From Choristoneura fumiferana (Eukaryota > Arthropoda > Insecta > Lepidoptera > Tortricidae), in assembly GCF_025370935.1 (NCBI RefSeq), contig NC_133495.1, forward strand, positions 1,313,030-1,377,029: a stretch of 64,000 bases of DNA, written 5' to 3'. Positions 43,901-54,007 of the stretch are shown here, one piece after another (the first letter of the stretch is position 1; each line of letters starts with the position of its first letter). Below the pieces are notes generated by a model. The model had not been told where the DNA came from. It saw nothing but the letters and a program-made list of their open reading frames with translations, and ran no database searches. The translations under genes and the position numbers were made by a program.

Positions 43901-45877
43901 AGAGTGATGCTTATTTTATCTGTGCTGGTGTGTGTTTTATTTATGTATGGCACGGCATAATGCGGCAGTGGTATGTTTTAGTTGAGATATACTCGCATTG
44001 CTTTCACATGTTTAGTAGCCAGCTATTACTGTTAGGTTAGGTACAGCGGCTGTCAGCAGCGAGTGTCGGGTCTCCTACGTAGCAATTATTGTGTAATCTG
44101 TGGTAGTGTTGATCGACAGTGCCGTCGCTTCGTGTGCTACTGCGCCCTAGAGGATGGCACAGCCATTGAGGGCATCAAGGTGCCTAGAGTCGAAGTCTCC
44201 AACATGAACTGCGGTAATGAAAAATATTTTACAAAGTATCTTCAATTTTTCTGGGATATTTCAGCAAGTTGGCTTCGATTGACTGAACAGCCGGATTTTA
44301 GCCGGCGATAGTCCGGCACTGACGGGATCTTCCTTTCCCAGTCGTCCATAACGGATTTTCCTCGGCTGCACGCCCACATATCCTATAAAGAACCTTAAAT
44401 AGATTAAAAACACGCAAACAAAAGCAAGAAGCGTCTTTGGCCCTTCCGGCGACACAACCTGAAAAAAAACCTTAGTTTAATCTACTCGTAAGGTAGAGGT
44501 GAGACGTATTACTGGAATATATTTTTGGAAATTGACGCCAAAGGGCGTTCCCTTCTTTTCGCGTTCCGTTCCCGTCTTTCAGCGTACGGGTATTTAAAAG
44601 TACGGCGACTCGACTATAACATTCTAAAGTTGCATCAAATGCAGATTGCGCCCGCGAGAAGTGCCGCACCGGCTCGGACGTCGAGTGCGACGGGTACGGC
44701 AACTACAAGGATGCCACCTTCACGCCGCACATCGACGAGTGGAGCGATGAGATCCAGCAAGAAAACGGTACCGAAACTTATACCCCATCCAGACTCTCCA
44801 CGAGGCTACACGAGGGAACACGAGTGCGATAATGAGGACGGTGCGCTCGTGTCCCCTCGTCTTCCCTCGCCTCGCTCCGCTTTGTGTCGGTTTTTCGGGC
44901 GCGAGTCAAAGGAGAGGAAAGTAGACGTAGCGGGCAACTGAATAAATCGAGAGTGTGGATGGCTAGCATTCTTGCAGCCTCCACTCGCCGAGACTCGTGC
45001 CGAGAGCCTCCAGGAGGAGCCTCGCGAGAGTCTGGATGGGGCATTAGAGTAGAGCGAGATTATCTACACCTCCGCGCTGCTAAAGGCACAATAATTTAAT
45101 TTTGCACTGGAAGCTGGAAAACGGCGCCCTTTGCACATCTGGCGCCGAGAGCCGCATTTCTTACTCTACCCCAGAGCTGGCACTAGTACCTACTGAGTGT
45201 GTAAAGTAAAGACGGTATCAGAGGGGCTACTACGAAATTCGAAAATCGAAGTTTGTATCGTACCGTCCCTCTCACTCTCATTTTAATTAATACAAGCGTC
45301 AGCGGGACGGCAAGACACGAAGTTCGAATTTCGCTTTTCGTGGTAAAGGGTCAGATGGCTCTCATATCTCGCGTTCGAATCTCGCTACCACCATCTTACT
45401 CGTTAATCCTACCGCCAAGCAGCAGTGCTTGCACTGTTGTGTTCCGGTGAGGAGAGTAAGAAATGAAATTGCCGGTGAAATTACTGGCACAAGAGGCATT
45501 TTATCTTAGCCCTCTATTTCTAGGTTGGTAACGCACCTGCAATCCCTCTGGTGTTGCGGGTGTCCATGGACAGTGGTGATCACTTACGATCAGGTGACCC
45601 ATGTGCTCATTAACCTTAATTTGACATAAAAAATATATTAATAATCAATAATTTCATGCAAAATTCACACAGCTTAGCTGGGATGACATAAAAAAACCGG
45701 CCAAATGCAAGTCGGAGTATAATGAATGAATATAAATAAATAAATAAATAAATTTAACTGACATACTAAATAGAATATTATTATTTTTTATAACTAAAGT
45801 TATTATACAATAAACCAGTTTTTTCTTTGTTCTAAACAGGTTCGATCAAGAAGTCGGATAAGGCGCAGAAGTTGTAA
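34996..45877 (+). CDS. Secreted protein with two tandem Cys-rich modules and a thyroglobulin type-1 domain, 14 exons
   Basis: I do not recognise an orthologue. Exons are 34996-35133, 36285-36477, 37000-37072, 37970-38097, 39350-39421, 39843-39926, 39997-40042, 41086-41252, 41615-41682, 42387-42516, 43252-43403, 44120-44213, 44645-44767 and 45840-45877. All join in phase to 501 residues. Residues 1-20 form a signal peptide (MKIESLFLVFATFFIDYVVG). About 37 Cys are present. Module A (about 112-235) has KCRCCDEC; module B (about 245-345) has HCNCCGRC and GCDDGLVCRQGTC, recalling IGFBP-like folds. Residues 383-448 fit a thyroglobulin type-1 domain: YEAPQC, VQC, VCYC and a final Cys, with Tyr for the usual Trp of CWC. 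An acidic segment and SIKKSDKAQKL follow. Tg-1 domains often inhibit cysteine proteases, which is only a possibility here. Exon 7 and 8 donors (GTTAGT, GTCAGT) were chosen by phase. Confidence 0.85.
37448..37600 (+). repeat. Dispersed repeat with TCAGGAGACCCACTTGCTCG
   Basis: CATCTTAGGCCTCTAGGTTG, GTTGCAGATGTTTATGGGCG and ACCATCAGGAGACCCACTTG match 25655-25905 inverted and 45400-45625. It lies in intron 3 of the Cys-rich gene. Confidence 0.7.
37680..37812. repeat. Family B MITE in intron 3 of the Cys-rich gene
   Basis: The TA-flanked ends CAGTCACCAGAATTTATAT and GGTGCTGGTGACTG, and the interior TATCTGACACGTCCTTCCGG, match 34097-34227 and 53360-53490. Confidence 0.85.
39020..39180 (-). repeat. 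Dispersed repeat with GCTTCCGCGCCTCTCAAAAG, copy 2
   Basis: In minus orientation it has CTTGATCTAGGTAGAGCGAG, CCGCTTCCGCGCCTCTCAAA and GGAAACTGGAAAATGACGCC. Intron 4 of the Cys-rich gene. Confidence 0.7.
39635..39772 (-). repeat. SINE1 fragment in intron 5 of the Cys-rich gene
   Basis: TGGTAAATTTCAAATGTAAT, TTTCGCATCGTATTCCGAAA and CCTTTACCTTGAAGG follow the SINE1 body in minus orientation (compare 57230-57330). Confidence 0.65.
40456..40668. repeat. Family A MITE, 1.5-copy dimer
   Basis: A complete copy (CAGGGCTACTACGAAACTCG to CGGAGTAGCCCTG, about 40456-40584) is followed directly by a half copy that starts CTGACACTTATAAGTACT and ends CGTAGTAGCCCTG. The dimer at 55672-55878 has the same arrangement. 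Intron 7 of the Cys-rich gene. Confidence 0.8.
41262..41370 (-). repeat. SINE1 tail fragment after exon 8 of the Cys-rich gene
   Basis: TGTCCCACTGAAGGGCACAG, AATGAGAGGGCTTGGGCCGT and CGAAGTCAATGCGGATT follow the SINE1 3' end in minus orientation. It separates exon 8 from a partial duplicate of its 3' end. Confidence 0.7.
41382..41427 (+). pseudogene. Partial duplicate of exon 8 of the Cys-rich gene
   Basis: GGGAGCATTGTAAGTGCTGT onward repeats the 3' end of exon 8 (41211-41256) with about 8 differences in 48 bp. It reads REHCKCCVRCNVYF and is followed by a GTTAAT donor-like site in the same phase as the real exon. It may be a dead exon remnant or an alternative 3' part of exon 8. Confidence 0.65.
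41714..41935 (+). repeat. Dispersed repeat AACCCCCGACGCAAAAAGAG, copy 2
   Basis: AACCCCCGACGCAAAAAGAG, GGGTGTTATAAGTTTGACCG and AAAATCGGTTAAGCCG. It matches 32885-33076 and 51722-51953 inverted. It begins about 30 bp after exon 9. Confidence 0.8.
43003..43142. repeat. Family C hairpin MITE, copy 2
   Basis: CCACTACAATGAGTTTACAG and CTGTAAACTCATGGGAGTGG, TA-flanked. Inner arms TAAATTATTTGTATGGAGC and CTACAAATAATTTACGCCG. Intron 10 of the Cys-rich gene. Confidence 0.85.
43497..43587. repeat. Short hairpin AACCCCCTTGCAAA
   Basis: AACCCCCTTGCAAAAAAA at the left mirrors TTTTTTTGCAAGGGGGTT at the right, and AAGCTTAGAAAGGAAGCTT forms an inner stem. Intron 11 of the Cys-rich gene. Confidence 0.7.
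44782..45041. mobile_element. GC-rich foldback 15 bp after exon 13
   Basis: CCCCATCCAGACTCTCCACG and AGGCT mirror AGCCTCGCGAGAGTCTGGAT and GGGG. The interior is clearly GC-richer (CCCTCGTCTTCCCTCGCCTC) than the surrounding introns. The left end is 15 bp from the exon 13 donor at 44768. Confidence 0.75.
45046..45178 (+). repeat. Dispersed repeat related to 33838-34000, copy 3
   Basis: TAGAGTAGAGCGAGATTATC, TTTTGCACTGGAAGCTGG and CTCTACCCCAGAG follow the layout of copies 1 and 2. It abuts the GC-rich foldback. Confidence 0.55.
45226..45350. repeat. Family A foldback MITE in the last intron of the Cys-rich gene
   Basis: GGGCTACTACGAAATTCGAA at the left and CGAATTTCGCTTTTCGTGG at the right, with ACCGTCCCTCTCACTCTCAT in the centre. 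The arms are more diverged than in other copies. Confidence 0.7.
45400..45625 (+). repeat. Dispersed repeat with GATCAGGTGACCC, copy 3
   Basis: GCAGTGCTTGCACTGTTGTG, GAGGAGAGTAAGAAATGAAA and CCTGCAATCCCTCTGGTGTT match 37448-37600 and 25655-25905 in block order. A 5' fragment of the AACCGGCCAA repeat follows at 45691-45725. Confidence 0.65.
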
Positions 45878-46121
45878 TATTTAAGACTTACGCTTATAAT
45901 AACGTCTTGTACTTAATATTTATTTGTAATTATTTATTTATTATAGCGGAATCATTTTACGTTGTTCCCTGTGACGTTAACGTTGATCATTGTAACGTAG
46001 TCGAAAATTCGATAATGTTTAACGGTACACTGCAAAAAAAAAAATTACGAAGGTTAACGTGCGTCATACAAGATCATTGTAAAATGACGTGTAACCGCTT
46101 TCTTTGCTAGTAACAAACTTT

Positions 46122-46127
46122 AATAAA
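46122..46127 (+). terminator. Candidate poly(A) signal of the Cys-rich gene
   Basis: AATAAA lies 245 bp after the TAA stop at 45875-45877. Confidence 0.45.
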
Positions 46128-46189
46128 TCCTTATAAAATGTGAACTTGGTTTGATATAAGTATTTGTTACAGGATGGCTCAGGCCTGAA

Positions 46190-46450
46190 ATATCCGTTTT
46201 CCTAAAATGTATTTTTCGCAAAATGTCAGCTTTTCAGAATGTCAACACGTCTTTTGCATAATGTCAGCTACTCAAAATGTCAGCTATTTAAAATTGCCTG
46301 TCTCCAAGAATGACAGTTTTTGTATAATGTTCGCTTTTCAGAAAGTGCTTATTCTCAAAATGTCTGCAACCTCAAAATATCCGCCTTCTTATTACGTTGG
46401 CATTCCAGAAAAGTCTTATTCCCAAAATGTCTCCAATCATGGTCTTCAAA
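46190..46450 (+). repeat. Degenerate tandem array of an AAAATGTC-type unit
   Basis: AAAATGTCAGC, AGAATGTC, ATAATGTC, AAAATGTCTGC and AAAATGTCTCC recur every ~17-30 bp about ten times, with T/C-rich linkers such as TTTTCAG. It is followed by a GACAGACAGAC tail near 46495. Confidence 0.65.
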
Positions 46451-47210
46451 TTTCATCTAAATCGGTGCAGCGGTTTAGCCGTGAAAGAGTAACAGACAGA
46501 CAGACTGAGTACTTTCGCCACAGCCCTAACAGTACCTAGAATGTAATTTAGTACCTACGTGAACTTTAGGTACAGTGGATAAAGTTGCAAAATCTTAGCA
46601 TGCTTCTAAACTCAATAAAAACCAATTTAGAAACTTACAAACTGGGTCAGTGAACCGACCACAAAAAAACTAAAATCATACACAAAGCTTTTATTTAATT
46701 ATTAAATAATACATTTCTTCCACTTTCCGCTGGCATTGCTATACAATCAAATCCATTCTATCTATTATTTTAATGTAGAGCGTCTTACAAAAGTGAAAAA
46801 TCCTTCAGATGAATCACGATCAGAACATTAAACAAACTTGCAATTTTGATACTGCGGTGTCACTTATATCTTATATCTGAGTCAATAAGATTAAAATTTG
46901 GATATTACACTCTACGCATGCGCGCTGCGTTTTAAACAGCTGATGTTATATCAATAAGCGACAAGTGAGCGACAAACTCTACCGAAGCGAAGGAAAAATT
47001 TAACTAACGCACTTTGTACATATTAGAGGTCATGTCAAATGTCACTGTTTTTGGGTGAGCCACGCGGGTTTTTTTTATATATAATTAGAAAATGTTATAT
47101 GAATCTTTTGCAATACCTGAAATTAATTATGGCAAATATGCTTTACGGGGCAATGAATGTCCGTGTTTTGTTGAGACAGTTTTGTCTTTCGGAAACCTTT
47201 GTATTCCCTT

Positions 47211-48075
47211 TTTAACCGACTTCAAAAAAGGAGGAGGTTCTATGTTCCAATGTTTGTATTTTTTTATGAATGTTCACCGATTACTCGGTCGATTGTAGAC
47301 CGATTTTTAAAATTCTTTTCTTATTCGATAGAGTATTCTTTTAAGGTGGTCCCATTGTCACCAAGTCAAGATCTGATGATGGAATCCTAGGGAAATCGAG
47401 GGCAAACCTCAAATTTTATAGGCACACCTATGGCGATTTTGGCATTTTAAGCATAAAGATAAGCATTTAAGTACATTCAGAAAGTATCATTTGGTAAACT
47501 GGACCTGATGAAGAAGACCGTAGATGACCAATGGAACTCGTCAAAGCTAAGTAATGCTCGCTCGATTATAAGTGTTCATGATTTACCTAGATAAACGACT
47601 AAGAAAAATCATTCTTTTGAACTGATCTGATGCTGAAGCCGAAAGGTAGGCAACGGAACTCTGTTATAAAACAACGTAACTAATCCGTGTTTGGGCTTAA
47701 TGGAATCGTGGTGAGATGTTCTTTGGCTACAAATCACTAAAAAGTGAGAAATAAAGAAATTTTTTTAACAAAAAAGTAAAACCGAATCCAAAAAAATAAA
47801 AAAGTGACAAAAAATGGAACCAACTACAAAACCTTTGAAAATATTTTTCTAAGTACCTACTGCTCGAAGCTCGAAGTCGGTGTCTCAGCACGTATGTAGC
47901 ACCCATAGTATGTAGGTGAGGTAGACGACTATTGTCCCATTCCTGCTGGCTCGTGGTGAGTCACCGACTTCGAGTATAGTAGGTACCTAGAACAATATTT
48001 TCAAGGGTTTTGTAGTCGGTTCCATTTTTTGTTATTTTTTTATTTTTTTGGAGTCGGTGTTAAGTACTTTTTTGT
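47211..48075. mobile_element. ~865 bp insertion with AACCGACTTCAAAAAAGG end
   Basis: It starts TTAACCGACTTCAAAAAAGG and ends TTTTTTGGAGTCGGTGTTAA. Its right third (about 47772-48066) is a foldback with TGGAACCAACTACAAAACC and GGTTTTGTAGTCGGTTCCA arms. It is nested in the family P copy. The class is unassigned. Confidence 0.65.
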
Positions 48076-48135
48076 TATTTTCGCACAAAACACGCAACAC
48101 TGTGGCATGCTCGATATTTTTATGGTAAAGTTTTA

Positions 48136-48290
48136 CCCCCTTATTCATAAAACTTAACAAGCCTATGTTAACTAACAAATGCTTTGTCCCTTTCTAACAA
48201 GTACAAATGTCGAAGTGACAGATAAGGACAAACGAATTTTAGCGGCATTTTAACTAAAATAGGTTTGATTGTCGTTTATGAATAAGGGGG
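48136..48290. repeat. Tourist-like MITE with CCCCCTTATTCATAAA ends
   Basis: CCCCCTTATTCATAAAACTT and TTTATGAATAAGGGGG are inverted ends. Compared with intact family P (GTTTTAAGG), the insertion is flanked by duplicated TTA, the 3 bp target typical of PIF/Harbinger-type elements. Confidence 0.8.
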
Positions 48291-48445
48291 TTAAGGTATT
48301 AAATATGATTTAAATGTAAATTTTGTTTTCACGCCCGTAATAACAAACCGTCTGTAACAAACTAACCACTATATTATACTATTTGAGGCAGGACCTTTGT
48401 CTACAGTGGCGCCAACTAGTGAGCGCGAAAACGGTAACCCTCATT

Positions 48446-49616
48446 GTTAGACGACAGCGGCGCAGATACTGGTATTGGTAAACTTGTAATGATGCAAATC
48501 AGAAGTTTTTTTATATTGATAAAATTGGAGTACGCAAGAGAAATTGCGGTTTTTTGTAAAATAACCTTCACCTAGCGGCTGAAAGCGGTATTTCGGTCTC
48601 GCTGCTGCGCCCTTGTGACGTCACCCCACTCGCAAAGAAGTGTTGCCAGGCTATTGAAAAGTCATGAAATATGAGGGTTTTCATTACTTTTTGACGTAAA
48701 TAATTGGTTTGACGATATGGTATTATTTGTTTTGTGATTTATGTTCACATAAGGCCTAGTGCACGAAATTCAGTAAATGCACTGCATACGTCAAACTTGT
48801 CATAGCAAATTTTAACTGACTATACACTTCAAATTACGATAATAGTCCATAAATTCAAAATTCAAAAATTCTAATCATTTATAAAATAGTAAATAGGCCG
48901 CAATGGGCACTTTTACACGTCATTTTTTAAACTACCAGCGCTTTCGGAAAGACCATCATTGCCAAGAAGAATGCGCCGCAAGAAACTTGGCAGATAAAAT
49001 AAAATAATTACAAATAAAATACTTAAAAACTACAGTATACAATTAAATGAAAAAAATAAAAATAAAATAATAATACAGGGATGTATGGGTTACAAAACTA
49101 AACACTAACTATATCTACTTTCAGTGGAAGTGTAGACTACTTCCACAGTAATAAATTGAAAAAAAAATCCACGCCACGCCTCTTGGAGTCTTGAAATCTT
49201 AATTTCACGTAATAGGTATTACTTTATGGTACTTACAGTATGTTAGTCTGTAAAATATTCACTGTATGGTCCATGTTGCCTAAAGTAAATGCATTTATAA
49301 ATACTAATTTGATAATACTAAAAAATACAGAGAAATTGTAGGCGTCCCCTAAACATGTGTTTGGAAATCCTTCGTTAAACATATTTAATTAAGCAGTACA
49401 AATGTATTATAAACAAAACAGGGATACCGCTGCTAAAAATAATTATGCTTCATAACTTTTCCTAAGTTTTCCTCATTTTCCACCGGCAATTTCTACACCG
49501 CATCTGGCTGGCAACCCAGTCGTCAGACAGTCGATACCGCGCGCGGGAAGAGGCGTGCTCGTGTCCCCGGCCAACCAAAACATTCGCCGCAAAAATATTA
49601 AGTTAAATCATCAACA
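48446..49616. other. Spacer and presumed GMP reductase promoter
   Basis: It is AT-rich, with no recognised gene or repeat. A GC-richer patch (CGATACCGCGCGCGGGAAGA) lies 70-110 bp upstream of the GMP reductase start and is the likeliest core promoter area. Confidence 0.4.
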
Positions 49617-49703
49617 ATGCCTAATATTATTAACGAAGTTAAGTTAGACTTTAAGGATGTACTCCTCAGACCCAAGAGGAGCACACTTCGCAGTAGAAAC
49701 GAC
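49617..49703 (+). CDS. GMPR: GMP reductase, first coding exon (partial)
   Basis: GMP reductase converts GMP to IMP using NADPH in purine salvage, in the cytosol. Only exon 1 is visible: ATG 49617, 29 codons, ending at a GTAAGT donor (49704). It encodes MPNIINEVKLDFKDVLLRPK and then RSTLRSRND. This closely follows the N-terminus of animal GMPR (vertebrate GMPR2 also starts MPxIxxDVKLDFKDVLLRPKRST). The related IMP dehydrogenase has a different start with an added CBS region. No second exon (expected VDLTRxFxFRNS) was seen in the remaining 14.3 kb, so intron 1 is very long and contains the gypsy element at the window end. Confidence 0.85.
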
Positions 49704-51227
49704 GTAAGTGGAACACTTTTTACCTTTTTTTTCTCTAAAATGCGGCTGTAAAGATCAAGGTTGGAGAGTTTTCAGTATCTCGTGATGTAACTTTTTGCGC
49801 TGATTTGCAGTTTTAAATTTGGAACGATTTATTTATTTAGCCTAGTTTTTTCAGCCAGCTATTTCAAATTAACTTTTTTAAAGAAAGAGTTTTGTTTATT
49901 TTTGTGTTCTCGATCGAACAAGGTTCCTGCAACTGCACTCTTGAGACAAAAGGATAATTTCCACTTGATTCATGGAACTACGAAAATGTTTTAATTATAA
50001 GTGAACTCTATTAGTCATTCACTTCTAGTTCACTTCCGTAATCCTATGAATAAACGAGGAATACTCGTCTATTAAGTAAGATGCGAGATTGTATAAAATA
50101 CAATTTTGTTACGATGTACTAGTAAATAATGGTTTGCCAGCATATTTGGTCGGAAAAGTTCTTGTTTATCCTGATTTCTCAACTAGCTTACTGTAGTTTA
50201 CTGAAGCTTATTGAGAAAGCAACAAATACGAATTTAAATATCCGTAATTTTCCTATTTATTTAATAGACGGATTTAGTTTAAAAAATGTTCTTTTTTTGT
50301 CAAATCAAGGGTTATTTGAATTGAATTAAATATGAGGTTGTAAAAAAAGTCAACTGTCGAACACATTATTATGTTGGTTCTAAAGTGGTTCTAAACATAC
50401 GTATACACAATTATCGATTATTAGGAAAACGACCTTGTCGTAATAAGTCGTAAGTATAAAATAAATATTGAAATTGCCTTCAAAGAGTCGTTATAATTTT
50501 AAATTACAACCACTGTCGACAGTTATTACAGGTATAACAGTTACATATGCATGGCTTTTTTTTTATAATTCTAGTACCTACAGAAATTCAGATGAATTAC
50601 TGACTTAGCAAAATATACGTATATATTTTTAAATAACTAAGAAATTCGAAAATAAAATAAACTAACCTAAAGTAACTTAAAAAGGCTGTTGGGTTGTTTG
50701 AGGTACCTATTCAGTTATTTAATTAACACCTTGTGTACATACATACACCCTTACTTATCTCTGGGATTCTCTATCTATCCATCGTCGTCCCTTTGATTGT
50801 GTTTGTGGGTGTAAAAATCATTAAAAAAGACCTTTCTTATATGTTCAGAGGTTCGCGTGATTCTTGAGCATTAGGAATACTAATCAATGAATTTGTCTCT
50901 ACTTTGAGAGATATTAGCTTTCAGTGAACAACCAGAAAGGGGAGGCAGATAGAGTTAAAGACATTTATAGTTTCAAGTTGATAAAGTAAATGCATAAATG
51001 GGTCCATATCGCCTGGCATCATTATGGTCTGTGCCGGAGGAGGGCCTCTTAGATGGTGTTTTCTTTTTATAGTTAGGTATATTTATGTAGTTTTTATTAA
51101 TTTTGTTTCCTATCATATTATTGTATCTTGTGTTGTGAATAAATATGGATAATAAACAATTGATGTTTTAATATTTGTCATCATAGGTATTTTTTCCATC
51201 TAATCACCAACGCCCTTGAGTAATCCA
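49704..51227 (+). other. Start of GMPR intron 1, AT-rich
   Basis: No second exon, other gene or repeat copy was recognised here. Confidence 0.4.
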
Positions 51228-51432
51228 TACCTACTAATATTATAAATGCGAAAGTGTGTGTGTTTGCATGTTTGTCCGTCTTTCACGTCGAAACGGAGCA
51301 ACGGACCAACGTAATTTTTGGCGTAGAGATAGTTTATGGGCCAGAGAGTGACAGGCTAATTTTTATCCCAGAAAAATGCACAGTTCCCGAGGGAACAGCG
51401 CGCGATAACCGAATTCGACGCGGGCAAAGCCA
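51228..51432 (-). repeat. Dispersed repeat CTAGCTTTTGCCC family, copy 3 (5' truncated)
   Basis: On the plus strand it starts ACTAATATTATAAATGCGAA, contains TTTCACGTCGAAACGGAGC and CCCGAGGGAACAGCGCGCGA, and ends CGACGCGGGCAAAGCCA. It is close to the inverse of 33211-33446. Confidence 0.8.
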
Positions 51433-51721
51433 CTTTTTTCTCTGAATGCATTAATTGTTCAAAATTGTTATAATTTTATAAAACAAACCTAACCTAACCG
51501 AAGTGTATTGTTCTACAGTATATGGCCGTTAAAAAATCCGAAAATTTTACGGTATCGACGGGAAAAATTATACGACTAGATACGCAATCTAAATAAATAT
51601 TTCAACTAAATATTGTTTATTTATTTATTAATACAAACAAAGCGCCACTAAAACATTTAAATTAAATTGAAAATACCTCATGCAATAAATCAACTTAAAA
51701 AATAACCTTACCAATAAAAAT

Positions 51722-51953
51722 TGGAAAACCCCCGACTTTATCACTTCAAAGTTTAATATCTCAAAAACGGCTAAACCGATTTTAATGAAACATGTCTAAG
51801 AACCATCGCTAGAAAACCTGCTTTCAAATATTAAAAACGCATTCAAATCAGTCCACCCGTTTAAGAGCTACGGTGCCACAGACAGACACACACACACACA
51901 CATAGCGGACAAACTTATAACACCCCTCTTTTTGCGTCGGGGATTAAAAAGGG
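51722..51953 (-). repeat. Dispersed repeat AACCCCCGACGCAAAAAGAG family, copy 3
   Basis: AACACCCCTCTTTTTGCGTC at the right, CACACACACACACATAGCGG, and CTAAGAACCATCGCTAGAAA. It matches 32885-33076 in the same orientation. Confidence 0.8.
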
Positions 51954-52160
51954 TGCTGAATTGTCTGTGAATTTCAGTATATTAATAAATTAAAATATTG
52001 TATACCGTACTAGCAAATAATAGTATTGCGATTCTGTCACACAATTCGACCATTTCGTTTCGATTCACATTCGACTTCGCAAATTAAATAAAAGCTCGTA
52101 ATAAATGGGATAAAAAATAAATGATCCATCTTTGGGCCACCTTGATGTCTTAGCCTTAGC

Positions 52161-52666
52161 CAGTGTTGCCAACTCCTAGAAACTCGAGTCGCTAAACTCA
52201 AAATCAAAAGTCGCTAGAAAGTCGCTTAAATTAATTCCACCATGAGCGAGCGGACTCAGGACTTTGTCTGGGAGAGACACAAGACGCCACTGGTGGTCTG
52301 AAAGGTTGGGATACGACAAAACAAAAACAACTTATATTAGAAGATTTCCGAATGCACTGAAAGTGTTTTTTTTTTATTGCTAAAGCTAGAGCATAAACGA
52401 ATAGAGCTTTAATTAAATAAAGTTTGAATTTTGCACGCAAGCGCGTTTGTCGCTTTCCATATAGATCTCTTGGCACTAAATAATTCTTTTTGTCGTCGAG
52501 TTGTCAAAAAATGTATCCACTATTGGTCGTAGAACTGTTTAAATTTGTATTCCAAGTCGCCAGATAAGTCGCTAAACCATTTTTGTCGTCAAAACTTTTT
52601 TTGGTCGCTAAGACAAAAGCAAAAGTCGTCAGTTCTAGCAACAAAGTCGCTAAATTGGCAACACTG
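52161..52666. mobile_element. MITE with CAGTGTTGCCAAC ends
   Basis: CAGTGTTGCCAACTC at the left and TTGGCAACACTG at the right are hAT-like ends. AAGTCGCTAAA motifs occur repeatedly near both ends. No clear 8 bp duplication flanks it. GMPR intron 1. Confidence 0.65.
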
Positions 52667-53063
52667 CTTCAAAAAGAAACCAAAGGTCAATCCTAAATAG
52701 CTAGTGACGTGTAATAGGTTCCGATTTTCGACGTTCGCCTTGGAGGCGTCAATCCGGAAGCGTACCGTTAATAACCGGTTTTTTTCGGCCATCTCCTTGG
52801 CTTTCAGTTATAGTGTGATGTCTAGACTGACTACAATTATATAATAGGTGGTTAGTTAAAAAAAATATGGCTGTGTCCATTGGACGACAATTTGGTCAGA
52901 GTTTAGTGAGTTTTGTCGTTGTTTGTAAGGTTTAAAAATCTAGAAAACGAAATACGAAAGGTAACGGTGGATGAACGATGACAATTAAAAGTTATCCATA
53001 GAAAATCTCCATTAGTAAGTATGTCAATATTTTTCGATACAGGATGTCCGAAATAACAGTGTA

Positions 53064-53187
53064 CAGTCAAATGCAAAAATATAATACAGCCATAGCGTCA
53101 AAATATGTATACAGCGACGTTATGCTTAGAGGCATAAAGGTGTATAGATATGTTTTTGACGTATAATTATATTTATGCCCTTGACCG
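53064..53187. repeat. TA-flanked foldback ACAGTCAAATGC
   Basis: TA-CAGTCAAATGCAAAAATATAA at the left and TATATTTATGCCCTTGACCG-TA at the right, with GCGTCAAAATATG and TTTTTGACGT mirrored inside. Confidence 0.65.
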
Positions 53188-53359
53188 TACCTAGAAACTT
53201 CATAATAAAAAAGAAGATTGACTTGACATTGGTTTTCGCTGTACTAACTGTTATTCTTATTAGTTCTGTCAATGAGTCCATTATTAGTGCAATTAGCATC
53301 GATCGTCAGATGTTCACTAGCTCCACGCTCCCACCGGCAGTTACTCACCACTTTTAGTA

Positions 53360-53490
53360 CAGTCACCAGCATTAATATCTGCCACAGCGGAACGTGCAAA
53401 AATATCTGACACGTCCTTCCGGCCCTAGAAATAGAGTCGTATCAGATATTTATGCACGCTTGTTGTGTCAGATATTGGTGCTGGTGACTG
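53360..53490. repeat. Family B MITE
   Basis: CAGTCACCAGCATTAATATC and GGTGCTGGTGACTG with TA on both sides. It is the cleanest family B copy in the window and serves as the reference. Confidence 0.9.
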
Positions 53491-53691
53491 TACAATGTAG
53501 TTCATAATGGTTTTCCATTGTATTTTATCGGAAAAGTTCTAACGCCTTTCCTTCCTTTTGCATGCACAGAGAATGATCCTTAACATAACTATAATAGACC
53601 TTGACATCTTTTATAGATGATTTATGTAGCATCACAACACTTGCGCTCGTGACTGAATAGGCCGATTCGGGATAGGCCCTGCTAGGCTACT

Positions 53692-54007
53692 ACGAAACTC
53701 GAAACTCGAAGTTCGTGTCGTGCGGTCCCTCTGACACTTATACTATTTAATACGAGAGCGAGAGGGCCGCTCAATTTATATGGAACACGAACAGCGCCTC
53801 TAGCGGAACTTTCCTTTTCATACAAATTGAGATTTTAACGCGAACGCGATCGAGACGTATTTTGTAACCGAAAACTTACACTAAGGGCACTGTACCTACT
53901 ACGAAGTGCGAAACTCGAACTTCGTATCTTGCCTGACGCTTTTATTTAACACGAGAGTGAGAGGCACGGTACGATACGAACTTCGATTTACGAATTTCGT
54001 AGTAGCC
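53692..54007. repeat. Two adjacent partial family A MITEs
   Basis: The first runs from GGCTACTACGAAACTCGAAA to GAGAGCGAGAGGG (53692-53766) and lacks its right arm. The second, at about 53898-54007, has CTACGAAGTGCGAAACTCGA and CGAATTTCGTAGTAGCCC. The ~130 bp between them (CGCCTCTAGCGGAACT and others) is unassigned. Confidence 0.7.

Larger units (their letters stand above)
47026..48445 (-). mobile_element. Family P element split by two insertions
   Basis: Compared with 56163-56587, family P text is broken at CCTTTTT/AACCGACTTC (47211) and resumes near 48076. It is broken again at TTTTA (48135) and resumes with TTAAGG at 48291. The 5' ~50 bp of the family are missing or decayed. Confidence 0.75.

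Noticed and set aside
44525..44941. 138-codon plus ORF across exon 13 of the Cys-rich gene
   Set aside because: It uses a different frame from the Cys-pattern frame, starts in the intron and continues into the GC-rich foldback. The in-phase exon 44645-44767 explains the coding signal.
45907..46110. 67-codon ORF after the Cys-rich gene
   Set aside because: It lies in the presumed 3' UTR before the AATAAA at 46122, has no recognised motif and has low-complexity A stretches.
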